Source: Paenibacillus sp. FSL R7-0273 (GTDB taxonomy: Bacteria; Bacillota; Bacilli; Paenibacillales; Paenibacillaceae). Taken from it: DNA of 64,000 nt. The translations under genes were made by a program, and so were the position numbers. Positions 9,614 to 18,263 of the stretch are shown here, one piece after another. The stretch lies in assembly GCF_000758625.1 (NCBI RefSeq), contig NZ_CP009283.1:6503501-6567500 (forward strand), given 5' to 3'. Positions within the stretch are counted from its first letter, which is position 1, and each line of letters starts with the position of its first letter. The notes under the pieces were generated by a model. That model was not told the DNA's origin. It ran no database searches and was given only the letters and a program-made list of their open reading frames with translations.

Positions 9614-10915
9614 TTAGTTAAATTTAGGCAGCCAGCTGCCGTGGGCCTCAATCAAATCATCGCATAGCGCCACAATATCATCCAGTGACAGCTCGGCAGC
9701 CGTGTGCGGATCAAGCATTGCTGCATGGTAGATATGCTCTTTTTTGCCGGTTATAGCGGCTTCTATCGTCAACAGCTGGGTGTTGATATTCGTTCTGTTC
9801 AGTGCAGCCAGCTGCGGCGGAAGGTCTCCGGCATAGGTCGGACTAATCCCGTTTCTGTTAACGAGACACGGAACCTCGACGCAGGCCTCATCCGGAAGAT
9901 TCGTAATTAATCCGGTATTCAGCACATTCCCGCCGATTGTGTAAGGGATGTCCGTCTCAATGGCCTCAAGGATATAGGATGCGTATTCGTGCGACCGCTG
10001 ATGCTCCAGATGTACATCCCCTACCAGCTCATCTCTCATCTTCGTCCAGTTACTGATCTGCTCGCGGCAGCGGCGCGGATATTCATCCAGCGGAATGTTC
10101 AACTGGTCAATCAGCTCCGGGTAGTTTCTTTTGATAAAATAAGGATGATACTCCGCACTGTGCTCAGAAGATTCTGTAACATAGTAGCCGAATTTATTCA
10201 TCAGCTCGAACCGGACCATGTCGGAGTGCTTCCCTGCCTGCTGTTTCTCCTTAGCCCGTCTCTTGATCTCAGGATACAAATCTACCCCGTCACGCGAAAC
10301 CTCCAGCAGCCAGGCCATATGATTAATCCCGGCAATCCTTGATTTAACTCCCGTATCATCCATCCCCAGCGATTTAAAAAGCTCCGGCACACACACCTGC
10401 ACGCTATGGCATAATCCGACCGTCTGCACTCCGGCATACCGGCTCATATAGTTGGTCAGCACTGCCATCGGATTCGTGTAATTCAGGAATAGCACATCCG
10501 GGCACACCTCGCGGATATCCGCTGCGAACTCGTCCAGCACAGGAATGGTCCGCAGATTCCGGAAAATCCCGCCGATCCCGATCGTATCCGCAATAGTCTG
10601 ACGCAGCCCGTATTTCTTGGGGATTTCAAAATCGGTAATGGTACACGGATCATACCCTCCGACCTGGATCGCATTAATGGCATACTTCGCTCCGCGCAGT
10701 GCCTCTTTACGGTCTGTATATGCCTTTATGTTGCATCTGCTTCCAGAGGTTGTACGGATATTGTTAAGCATAATTTCAGAGTCGCGCAGCCGCTCGGGAT
10801 TAATATCGAACAGGGCAATCTCAAAATCCTGAAGTGCCGGCGTGAGCAGACAGTCACCCAGGACATTTTTAGCGAAAACAGTGCTTCCGGCTCCTAAAAA
10901 TACAATTTTGCTCAT
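9614..10915 (-). CDS. melA: Glycoside hydrolase family 4 (alpha-galactosidase/glucosidase)
   Basis: 433-residue NAD- and metal-dependent GH4 enzyme. It has N-terminal NAD-binding GAGSTVFAKN, the metal ligands C169-H170 in LCHSVQ and H199 in NHMAW, and the conserved NYTNPM segment. GH4 cleaves alpha-glycosides by transient oxidation at C3; overall sequence and length best fit MelA alpha-galactosidases, though alpha-glucosidase or glucuronidase activity cannot be excluded. AAAGGAGCG ribosome binding site before ATG. Divergent from an AraC-type regulator that probably controls it, and upstream of a sugar acetyltransferase. Confidence 0.88.
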   Translation of the reverse strand: MSKIVFLGAGSTVFAKNVLGDCLLTPALQDFEIALFDINPERLRDSEIMLNNIRTTSGSRCNIKAYTDRKEALRGAKYAINAIQVGGYDPCTITDFEIPKKYGLRQTIADTIGIGGIFRNLRTIPVLDEFAADIREVCPDVLFLNYTNPMAVLTNYMSRYAGVQTVGLCHSVQVCVPELFKSLGMDDTGVKSRIAGINHMAWLLEVSRDGVDLYPEIKRRAKEKQQAGKHSDMVRFELMNKFGYYVTESSEHSAEYHPYFIKRNYPELIDQLNIPLDEYPRRCREQISNWTKMRDELVGDVHLEHQRSHEYASYILEAIETDIPYTIGGNVLNTGLITNLPDEACVEVPCLVNRNGISPTYAGDLPPQLAALNRTNINTQLLTIEAAITGKKEHIYHAAMLDPHTAAELSLDDIVALCDDLIEAHGSWLPKFN

Positions 10916-10935
10916 CGATTACACGCTCCTTTTGT

Positions 10936-11079
10936 TCAATACCCTTTGGGTTGATAATGATTTGTATATCCCTTACTATAAAATCACAGCGGCAAAATAG
11001 GCATGGAACATTGCCACCTCTGCATGGAGATTTGTAGTATCATTTATTTTCATACATTTTAACAACCAGGAGCGCTATA
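10936..11079. promoter_or_regulatory. Divergent intergenic region, glycosidase/AraC regulator
   Basis: This non-coding stretch must hold promoters for both divergent genes. It contains the short palindrome ACCCTTTGGGT near 10943 close to the glycosidase start, a possible regulator site. No clear -35/-10 pair stands out. Confidence 0.35.
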
Positions 11080-11952
11080 ATGGAAAACCCGGAGCATTAT
11101 GAGTACAGGATACAGATTAACCCCTACTTATTGAATACGGATCTGAATATAACCTTTGCCGGTGCTGCCAGGCCCGAGCCAGGTCATAAAATCGGCCCAG
11201 CCGTCCATCATTACATCCTGATTCATACAGTAGAAAGCGGGTACGGCACCTTTGTCTGGCAAGGGAAAAGCTACCGGCTTGGCCAGGGCGATACCTTTGT
11301 TATTTTTCCCGGTGTATTATTCAGCTACCAGGCAGATCATGCTGAGCCCTGGAGCTACCGCTGGATTGCCGTTCAAGGCCCGCAGGCTCTAGATATGCTG
11401 CAAAAAACAGGCATGACCATCACCGATCCCATCGTCAGAGGGGCTGATCCTGAACATCTGGGTGACCTGTTTGAAACCATCGAGCGGGTGCTGGGACAGC
11501 AGTCGGGTGAAGCAGTAACTACTTTAGCTACAGACGGCTGGTTCCGCATCCTTCTGGCTGAATTTGCCCGCCTGAATACCCATAAGCTGCGTTACTCCTC
11601 GGCCGAAGCCTTAACCGACTCCGAACGAGTAGTGGAGCAGGCGATCCGCTGGTTCCAGACCCAGTACATGCTGCCCGTCTCGATTGAACAATTGGCAGCC
11701 TCCTTCAGCTATCACCGGACCCATTTCACTAAAGTGTTCAAGCAGCTGACCAGCCTCTCTCCCAAGCAGTACATCAATCAGGTCCGCATGGAACGGGCCA
11801 AGGAGCTATTGAGCACAAACTTAAGCGTGGAACAGGTGGGGAATTCCTGCGGCTTCACCGACCCCCTGTATTTCTCTAAGCAGTTTAAGCACTGGACGGG
11901 GGAGTCGCCGAGTCAGTTCCGGGAGGGATTACGGCGGGGATTAGACGGGTGA
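11080..11952 (+). CDS. AraC family transcriptional regulator
   Basis: 290 residues. The N-terminal cupin-like ligand domain (residues 1-150, with GYGTFVWQGKSYRLGQGDTFVIFPG) resembles AraC arm/binding domains. A C-terminal double HTH (from about residue 185: SIEQLAASFSYHRTHFTKVFKQLTSLSPKQYI and VGNSCGFTDPLYFSKQFKHWTGESPSQFR) binds DNA. AGGAG precedes ATG. It is read away from the GH4 gene, the classic position for a local sugar-responsive activator such as MelR/MsmR. Confidence 0.9.
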   Translation: MENPEHYEYRIQINPYLLNTDLNITFAGAARPEPGHKIGPAVHHYILIHTVESGYGTFVWQGKSYRLGQGDTFVIFPGVLFSYQADHAEPWSYRWIAVQGPQALDMLQKTGMTITDPIVRGADPEHLGDLFETIERVLGQQSGEAVTTLATDGWFRILLAEFARLNTHKLRYSSAEALTDSERVVEQAIRWFQTQYMLPVSIEQLAASFSYHRTHFTKVFKQLTSLSPKQYINQVRMERAKELLSTNLSVEQVGNSCGFTDPLYFSKQFKHWTGESPSQFREGLRRGLDG

Positions 11953-11964
11953 GCATACACAAAT

Positions 11965-12008
11965 AAGCCCGACTGAGCCGTAGGGCTCTTCAGGCTTGGA
12001 TCGGGCTT
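11965..12008 (+). terminator. Rho-independent terminator after AraC regulator
   Basis: AAGCCCGA ... TCGGGCTTTT forms an 8-bp outer stem with a further inner hairpin (GAGCC/GGCTC) and a short T-run. It sits between two converging genes and may act in both directions. Confidence 0.75.
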
Positions 12009-12055
12009 TTGCAGATTGCGGGAGATAATTGATTCCAGTAGCTCTTTTAATTCTA

Positions 12056-12622
12056 CTAACTCTGTCCGCTCCACTCTCTCGTTACCCTGTTTAACTGCAG
12101 ACCGGAGAACTCCGCCTTATAAAGATCCGGCATGGATGCAGACTGCCAGAAGTCAAAACCATAAAGTCGATCGAAATGATTCAGGAGAAGCGTCATTATA
12201 TCTCCATGCGTTCCGATTACGATGCTGTCACCGGCATGTTGGCTGAGCAGCTGCTCTACTACCCGGACAGCACGTTTCTGTGCCGTGGCAGAAGACTCGC
12301 CGCCTGGAAAAGAAAAGGTGAAGTCCTTATATACTGCGTGTTTAGCTTCATAAAAGCCGGTACCGGCTATATCTCCGATTGTCCTCTCCCTCAAATCATC
12401 GATAAGCTGTATATCCTGCCCCCGTTCCTCCGCCAGCGGCCTAATCGTCGAGATTGCCCGTTCGTACGGGCTGGAATAGAAATGATCGCATTTTTCATTA
12501 TGTAGAATTAGCTTTACTCTTTCAGCATCCTGCTGCCCTTTAGGCGAAAGGCCTCTTTCCAGCTCCATTCCCGCTATATAGGGCGATTCGGCGTGACGGA
12601 CAAGATAAAGAATGGTGTTCAA
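12056..12622 (-). CDS. Histidine phosphatase family protein
   Basis: 188 residues, phosphoglycerate mutase-like fold. The catalytic motif LVRHAES is at the N-terminus (phospho-accepting His near residue 10), with the conserved SSPYERAISTIRPLA and late IGTHGD giving the second catalytic His. Starts at TTG 12622 with GGGAGGAG five bases upstream. Substrates in the family range from small phospho-metabolites to proteins, so specificity is unknown. It converges on the AraC regulator. Confidence 0.87.
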   Translation of the reverse strand: MNTILYLVRHAESPYIAGMELERGLSPKGQQDAERVKLILHNEKCDHFYSSPYERAISTIRPLAEERGQDIQLIDDLRERTIGDIAGTGFYEAKHAVYKDFTFSFPGGESSATAQKRAVRVVEQLLSQHAGDSIVIGTHGDIMTLLLNHFDRLYGFDFWQSASMPDLYKAEFSGLQLNRVTREWSGQS

Positions 12623-12664
12623 GGTTGCTCCTCCCGGTGCCTTAGCGGAATTCGTTAATGTCTG

Positions 12665-12882
12665 ATTGGGCCAGCCAGTTTAGCTGCAGTTTGTGCAATT
12701 AAATCCAGTGTAAAATTGAATTCGCACCGTTTAAGTGTATTTCGTGCAACTATAATGAGGCAAATAGCAGCATTCAGCGCTTTTTCTTAAAAATAAGTGT
12801 ATAGAATACATTTATATTCTATTTATGCAAAAAAACAGGTGTTTTAGTTGTACAAAGTACACTTAAAACACCTTCTACCTAT
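12665..12882. repeat. Palindromic intergenic repeat, copy 1
   Basis: The 304-base gap between the phosphatase and SUFU genes has no gene. It contains the palindrome GGTGTTTTAGTTGTAC-AAA-GTACACTTAAAACACC at 12839-12873, and upstream the phrases GTGTATTTCGTGCAACT and TTTGTGCAATTA. Similar phrases and the core TTTTAAGTGTAC recur at 50880-51085, suggesting a dispersed intergenic repeat family that folds as hairpins. Confidence 0.5.
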
Positions 12883-12926
12883 GGAGTACCTGCAGTATCC
12901 TGCCAACCTGGCCTTCAGGCTAGCTC

Positions 12927-13991
12927 TCAGCCAATAGTTTCAACAACCTGGCCGTCCTGATCCTTAATATACGTCTTGTTCACCCGCACGATCAGCCCTT
13001 TGCCGGAGGACAGCTTATATTCACCCTCTATTGGCTGGAGTATCGCTGACAGCTCCCGGACAGCAGCCTCGCTTAGGCCAATCCGCACAGTCTGCTCCTC
13101 TTCCCCGAACACCGTCTCCGGTGAAGGCTCGAGTATGACCCGCAGCTTCTGGCTGATTAAGGCCAGCTCCTTGCCCTTCGACAGCCGGGCGCTAAGGAGT
13201 TTTGCCACCATCTCGGCCTGCTTGGCGCCCATGGTCAGGACAGCTGGCGCTTTGCCGAATAAACGGCTTTTGCCGGGCTCCCATTCCAGCTGGTCCACAT
13301 AGAAAAAGCCTGTGCTCGATCCGTCCCGCTCAATTCCCGTCCGTAGGGCATCCTTTATACCGGGAACCAGCAGCAACGAATCACGCAAAAGATCGGTAAT
13401 ATAGTAGGGGAGCTCCTCTTCTGCCGCATGCAGAAAAGCATTCGTATTCCACGTGGTCATAGCCTCCAGCTCATCCGCCGTAATTCCGACCATTTGCAGA
13501 AACTCCACACGTCCGTTAAGTGTATCGATGGCCGGAAGCTCCGGATCATCCGTAAAGGCAAGCGCCGTCAGCTTGGTATCTGCCCCCAGACAGATCGGGC
13601 CGTTCGCATCCAGATAGTGTCCGGACGCAAAAATATTACCGCTCGAAAACACATATCTCGCCATATTTTGCAGAAGATTAAGCGCCCAGGCCGGCGGCTC
13701 CTCCTCATCCGCAGCACGCACCAGCCGGAGGGTCAGCTCAAAGCCATAGCCGCTGTATTCCGGATCACTGGACTCTTTGGCATACAGCTCCGAGAAGCCA
13801 TACGTTACAAAATGCCAATGGGGATAAGGCTTCTCTGCCTTATACGCACTAATTCCCCGAAGTGGGTCCTTGCCTCCCAGGCCATATGGGATGAGGGTAC
13901 CGTAATGCTTCGGCTCCTGCTCTCCATACAATCTGTTCATCTGCTCATTGATGGCATCCCAGCCGGTTGCTTCAACTTCCTCCTGGCTCAT
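12927..13991 (-). CDS. Suppressor-of-fused (SUFU) domain protein
   Basis: 354 residues starting MSQEEVEATGWDAI. The first 190 residues match the SUFU fold (GWDAINEQMNRLYGEQEPKHYGT, then PHWHFVTYGFSELYAKES and GYGFELTLRLVR). The C-terminal half is less conserved and has no clear domain call. Bacterial SUFU proteins have been proposed as immunity proteins of polymorphic toxin systems, but no toxin gene is visible beside it, so its role is open. ATG 13991 is preceded by GGGAGGGAG; the open frame extends 45 codons further without a good start. Confidence 0.8.
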   Translation of the reverse strand: MSQEEVEATGWDAINEQMNRLYGEQEPKHYGTLIPYGLGGKDPLRGISAYKAEKPYPHWHFVTYGFSELYAKESSDPEYSGYGFELTLRLVRAADEEEPPAWALNLLQNMARYVFSSGNIFASGHYLDANGPICLGADTKLTALAFTDDPELPAIDTLNGRVEFLQMVGITADELEAMTTWNTNAFLHAAEEELPYYITDLLRDSLLLVPGIKDALRTGIERDGSSTGFFYVDQLEWEPGKSRLFGKAPAVLTMGAKQAEMVAKLLSARLSKGKELALISQKLRVILEPSPETVFGEEEQTVRIGLSEAAVRELSAILQPIEGEYKLSSGKGLIVRVNKTYIKDQDGQVVETIG

Positions 13992-14386
13992 GTTACTCCC
14001 TCCCGAAATCAAAAATTTATGTATTTCCAACATTACCCTTATCAAGGCACGCTTAAGCAACCCGGCTTGAGAACCGTTGGCCGACCGATGTATCTCATGG
14101 TTGTTACTCCTTCTGCTATCATTCAAGGTCCTGCTTTGCTAAATCCAAGGCTACGCTCTCAGCATGGATTTGTCATTGAATAGATGGTTCTTTGAGGCCT
14201 GCAATTCTTTTCTAAAAGCCTGCTCAGTCAGGGTCCCTCTAAGTTTCATATTTTGGCACCTGCCCTCCTTTTCCCGGCATAACATTCAACCCTCCTAAAT
14301 ATTGTATCAGCTTCTCCCAGTATCTTATAGTAGAGGAAGAAGGTATCTCCCATTTCAAAAATAAATTTTCAGCAGGAGCGTGCAAT
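13992..14386. other. Non-coding stretch between divergent genes
   Basis: 395 bases separate the divergent SUFU and DUF2785 genes. It should contain both promoters, but I see no convincing promoter, repeat, RNA or small gene in it. Confidence 0.4.
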
Positions 14387-15211
14387 ATGCAATTAAAGCA
14401 ACGATTGATCTTGATAAAAGAAAACGGCTACCAGGCACCTCCCGATGTCTACGGACTGGTACAGGAAATGATACATAACATCGGATCGGCGGATGCTGAG
14501 CTGCGGGATGAGCTGATCTATGAAATTTTGTCACAATGGATTCCCGGAAACATCCTGACTGCAGGAGAACTAGGGCAGCTCCTCCCTATTCTTTTAGATG
14601 AAGAGCATCTGCTGTTTAAGCTGGGGGAGACCGGCACAGACTCTGTCTTCACCCGTTCTTTCTCTATGCTAGTGATTCCGCTGGTCTTTACCCGGCATAA
14701 TGAATCCCCCTTTCTCTCAAAAGAGCAAATTCATCACATTAAAGAGAGTGTATTTAACAGCCTGCGCAAGGAACGGGATTACCGCGGGTATGAAGGGGAA
14801 AAGGGCTGGGCTCATGCCATAGCGCATGGAGCAGATGCATTAGACGAGCTGGCTCAATGTTCCGTGCTGGATAGGAGCGATCTTTCAACGATCCTTAGCC
14901 TCGTCCACGAAAAGGTGACCCTAACAGACCAGATTTACGCCGACGGGGAGGATGAGCGGTTAGTACGGCCTGTTGTTAGTGTGCTAAACCGGAAACTGCT
15001 CAGCCGGGCAGCTGTGGAGCAATGGATTCGCAGCTTCGCTGATGTAGAGAAAAGCCCCGAGTTCCTGCCTGCCTTCAGGCAAAGGGTTAATATCAAGAAT
15101 TTTCTGAAAAGCTTATACTTCCGCGTTAAATACTACAAGGTGCATGATGATCTCTGCCCGGCTATTGAGCAGACCTTGTATAAAGCGGAACCAGTCTACT
15201 ATACCCGATAA
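14387..15211 (+). CDS. DUF2785 family protein
   Basis: 274-residue, probably all-helical cytoplasmic protein. It matches DUF2785 proteins: motif RDYRGYEGEKGWAHAIAHGADALDEL in the middle and a helical C-terminus ending KAEPVYYTR. Function of the family is unknown. No signal peptide or membrane segment. AGGAG lies before the ATG. It is a stand-alone gene, converging on the kdp operon. Confidence 0.8.
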   Translation: MQLKQRLILIKENGYQAPPDVYGLVQEMIHNIGSADAELRDELIYEILSQWIPGNILTAGELGQLLPILLDEEHLLFKLGETGTDSVFTRSFSMLVIPLVFTRHNESPFLSKEQIHHIKESVFNSLRKERDYRGYEGEKGWAHAIAHGADALDELAQCSVLDRSDLSTILSLVHEKVTLTDQIYADGEDERLVRPVVSVLNRKLLSRAAVEQWIRSFADVEKSPEFLPAFRQRVNIKNFLKSLYFRVKYYKVHDDLCPAIEQTLYKAEPVYYTR

Positions 15212-15239
15212 GCAACTCCTGGCCCCGGCTAAATAGAAT

Positions 15240-15260
15240 AGGGCTCCCTCACGGGAACCC
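15240..15260. terminator. Possible shared hairpin between converging genes
   Basis: AGGGCTCCC-TCAC-GGGAACCCT forms a stem with one mismatch between the DUF2785 stop and the KdpD-like stop. No proper T-run on either side, so termination is only suggested by position. Confidence 0.35.
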
Positions 15261-17594
15261 TTATTGCATTTTATCCCCCATATCTGGGTCAAAATCAGCG
15301 ACTATCAGCATATCCATATGACGGGCATTCCGGAGCAGATAATGAACGGCACTTTCTTTAAAAAGTCTGTACCAGAGCGGCTTGCGCGAGTATCCGACGA
15401 TAAGCTGTGTGGTCTGGACCTCATTCATTCTTGTGAGCAAATCGTGATGGACTCTGCGCCGGCCGTTCGTTTCAGCAACCTCCATTTTGCCGCCGAGCCG
15501 TTCAGTCAGATGGCGCAGCGCATCCAGCCGCTTCTGCTCCTGCTGCGTCTTATGCGTGCCGCAATGCACATAATGCACGAACCAGTCCGCCTTCAGGCGG
15601 TAGGCAATACGGAAGCCCCGGCGGATCAGCCTCTCAGAACGGGGACCCAGGTCCACACAGACAAAAATCACCTCACGCCTGCTCCAGGCCCCCCGCAAGG
15701 AACCGTCACGGTCCCATGCCTCCAGCCTTTCATCTACATCATCTGCTATTTCCCGCAGTGCCAGCTCTCTTAAGGCAATCAAATTCCCTATTTTGAAAAA
15801 AGAGGCCAGCGCCTGCTTCACCTTTTCCAGCGCATATATCTTTCCTTCACGCATGCGCTCCTGCAGCATCTTGGGCGTCACGTCAATGAGCTCCACCTCA
15901 TCCGCCATTTTCAACACTGCATCCGGAACGGTCTCTCTCACCCGGACGCCGGTCAGCTGCTCCACCGAGTCGTTCAAGCTTTCAAGATGCTGGACATTAA
16001 CAGTGGTTATAACAGAAATACCGCTGTCCAGTAACCGGAGCACATCCTCATACCTCTTCTTCGTGCGGCTTCCCGGCACGTTCGTGTGCGCCAATTCGTC
16101 GACAAGCACCACCTCAGGATGACGTTCAATAATAGCATCGGTATCCATTTCCTCCAGTTGGGTGCTCTGGTAGCTGACCCTGGCCCGCGGAAAAACAGGC
16201 AGCTCTCCAACCTGCTGAATAGTCTCCTTCCTCCCGTGTGTCTCCAGAAGGCCGATAACAACATCTATGCCCTTTTTAAGCAGGAGGTTTCCTTCTTGAA
16301 GCATTTTATAGGTTTTGCCTACGCCCGGTGCGGCTCCAATGTATACCTTGAACGTTCCCCGGCGGATGGTTTCAATTCTTTGCTCAATTTCCGTACGGCT
16401 CAGGCGGTGAAAAGGCTCCTCGGCTCCCTTGGGCTTAGCCTTTATGGGAAGAATGCGTTCCCCCTCCTGCTCGGCACGGTCAGCCATAAGAAACAAATCG
16501 ACATTCCGCGTTCTTCTCAGCACCCTGTTTCCGATAGAGCCCTGCATGAATTCCTGCCAGCGGTTTTTATTAGAGTGGCCCATGACGATCCGTGTTACAT
16601 TATTTTGGGTCGCGTAACGGACTAACATGGAAGGCAGCTTGCGCCGATGCGGCAGCAGGATTTCCTCAAACCTGGCATCCACTTTTTTCACCAGCTTCTG
16701 AATCGAGCGTTTGAACACCTGCTGGTCCTTCGTCAGCTTCTGATTGGGCACAATAAAGGTTACCACCTGCAGATCACCGTTCAGCCGCTTGGCAATCTGC
16801 TGGCCTCTGCGGACATAAAGCGAGCCGTTCCAATGATACTGTGCCGATACCAGAATCCGCTCGATTGCACCGGAAGGGCCGATAAGTCCTTGCTCCTCCC
16901 GGTATTTTTCAAGTGAATCATTGACTCCTTCAGCCACCAGTCTAAGGGAGATTTCACGAAGCACTCCAAGATTTCCTCGGTGAGACATAGCCGGATGCAG
17001 CTGATCGCCCAGTACCCCTTCACTGATCCGGTTCAGAATCGTTTCCGGTGATACGTCGATCAGCCTGACCTCATCGGCCAGCTCCAGCGTGTGGAGCGGT
17101 ACGGTTTCTTCCGCACGCAGACCTGTTTTCTCATAGATAATCATGGCGACTCCGGCCAGCTCATACACATTGATCGTTGTAATGATGCTGATCCCCTGCT
17201 CCATTAAATAACGGATATCCTCAAGCCTGGTCGGAAAACGTGCCCCGCTGCGGTTACGGTGAGCCAATCCGTCTACCAGCACTACCTCGGGATTCCGTTC
17301 GATCAATGCCGTAAGGGGCAGATCCTTCTGCTCACGGCCGTCCTTCTGCCAGCGGATGCTGGGCACCCGTTCCAGGTCAAGCGATTGCTCTATCGTATCC
17401 GCCCGCTGCATGGTCGAGACTGCACTGATTACCACATCGATTCCCTGCCGCTTCAAAAGCTTTCCTTCATGCAGCATCTGATACGTTTTACCCGAGCCGC
17501 TGACAGAGCCGATTATGATCTTAAGCCTTCCGGCGTGCAGGCGTGAGATCGAGTCCAGGATTTCCTCCGGCGTTTTGCGCTTGTACGGTGCCAT
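15261..17594 (-). CDS. kdpD: Tandem KdpD-like sensor protein lacking a kinase domain
   Basis: 777 residues made of two copies of the KdpD N-terminal half. Copy 1: KdpD ATP-binding domain about 15-225 (Walker A GSVSGSGKT, box VLVDGLAHRN) and a Usp domain about 245-375. Copy 2: KdpD domain about 398-610 (GAAPGVGKT, VLVDELAHTN) and Usp about 640-765. There are no membrane helices, no phosphorylatable H-box and no HATPase, and no kdpE nearby. Copy 1 has lost the Glu of the DELAH box. Full KdpD is a K+-sensing kinase whose Usp domain binds c-di-AMP in Staphylococcus; this protein may act as a post-translational sensor of the pump. It starts 3 bases after kdpC. Confidence 0.88.
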   Translation of the reverse strand: MAPYKRKTPEEILDSISRLHAGRLKIIIGSVSGSGKTYQMLHEGKLLKRQGIDVVISAVSTMQRADTIEQSLDLERVPSIRWQKDGREQKDLPLTALIERNPEVVLVDGLAHRNRSGARFPTRLEDIRYLMEQGISIITTINVYELAGVAMIIYEKTGLRAEETVPLHTLELADEVRLIDVSPETILNRISEGVLGDQLHPAMSHRGNLGVLREISLRLVAEGVNDSLEKYREEQGLIGPSGAIERILVSAQYHWNGSLYVRRGQQIAKRLNGDLQVVTFIVPNQKLTKDQQVFKRSIQKLVKKVDARFEEILLPHRRKLPSMLVRYATQNNVTRIVMGHSNKNRWQEFMQGSIGNRVLRRTRNVDLFLMADRAEQEGERILPIKAKPKGAEEPFHRLSRTEIEQRIETIRRGTFKVYIGAAPGVGKTYKMLQEGNLLLKKGIDVVIGLLETHGRKETIQQVGELPVFPRARVSYQSTQLEEMDTDAIIERHPEVVLVDELAHTNVPGSRTKKRYEDVLRLLDSGISVITTVNVQHLESLNDSVEQLTGVRVRETVPDAVLKMADEVELIDVTPKMLQERMREGKIYALEKVKQALASFFKIGNLIALRELALREIADDVDERLEAWDRDGSLRGAWSRREVIFVCVDLGPRSERLIRRGFRIAYRLKADWFVHYVHCGTHKTQQEQKRLDALRHLTERLGGKMEVAETNGRRRVHHDLLTRMNEVQTTQLIVGYSRKPLWYRLFKESAVHYLLRNARHMDMLIVADFDPDMGDKMQ

Positions 17595-17597
17595 ATT

Positions 17598-18248
17598 TTA
17601 CTTTTCCAGTACAGCCATATTCAGCTTCAGCACATTAACACGCTTCTCCCCGAACAATCCGAGATCGCGATCCTCCGTATACTCTGCTACCAGTGCCTCA
17701 AGCTGCTCCGCCGGAATGCCCGTCAGGTTACTGATCCGGGGAATCTGTACGGCTGCCGCCGCCGGAGAGATATGCGGGTCCAGACCCGAGCCTGAATTGG
17801 TAATCAGATCTGCCGGAAGCTCAGTGATAGGAACATCGGGGTTATCCGTCTTCCACTGATGAATAGAGTCGCTCGTACGCTGCAGCATATCGGGATTGGA
17901 CGGGCCGTAGTTATTCGAGCCGGAACCGGCGGCGTTATATTCAATGCTGGACACACGGCCATTGAACAGGGCCGGATTGGTAAAGCTCTGTCCGATCAGC
18001 TCGGAGCCGACCACCTGGCCCGCACTGTTCTTCAGCAGGCTCCCGTTTGCCTGGGAAGGCATAAACGTCTGTGCAATAGCTGTGGAAGCCAGCGGATACG
18101 CAATTCCGCAGATGATAATAAAGATGGCGCTAAGCCGTATTACACTGAAAATAAAGGAAGTCTTTGATACATCCCCATCCCCATGCTCATAATCCTCTTC
18201 TTGTACATTTATATGTTCACTGCTCACTTTTCTCATCCTCTCTGCCAC
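17598..18248 (-). CDS. kdpC: Potassium-transporting ATPase subunit C
   Basis: KdpC, about 209-216 residues. One membrane helix (FSVIRLSAIFIIICGIAYPLA) is followed by an extracytoplasmic domain with the conserved GSELIGQSF, PALFNGRVSS and SGSGLDPHISPAAA. It assembles with KdpA, KdpB and KdpF. The longest start is GTG 18248; GTG 18227 with GAGAGG nine bases upstream looks better. The N-terminal extension before the helix is unusually acidic and longer than in E. coli KdpC. Confidence 0.95.
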   Translation of the reverse strand: MAERMRKVSSEHINVQEEDYEHGDGDVSKTSFIFSVIRLSAIFIIICGIAYPLASTAIAQTFMPSQANGSLLKNSAGQVVGSELIGQSFTNPALFNGRVSSIEYNAAGSGSNNYGPSNPDMLQRTSDSIHQWKTDNPDVPITELPADLITNSGSGLDPHISPAAAAVQIPRISNLTGIPAEQLEALVAEYTEDRDLGLFGEKRVNVLKLNMAVLEK

Positions 18249-18263
18249 CCGAGCGCATGTATA

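Noticed and set aside
13992..14126. N-terminal extension of the SUFU protein to 14126
   Set aside because: No ribosome binding site at the upstream start, while ATG 13991 has GGGAGGGAG and begins where the domain begins.
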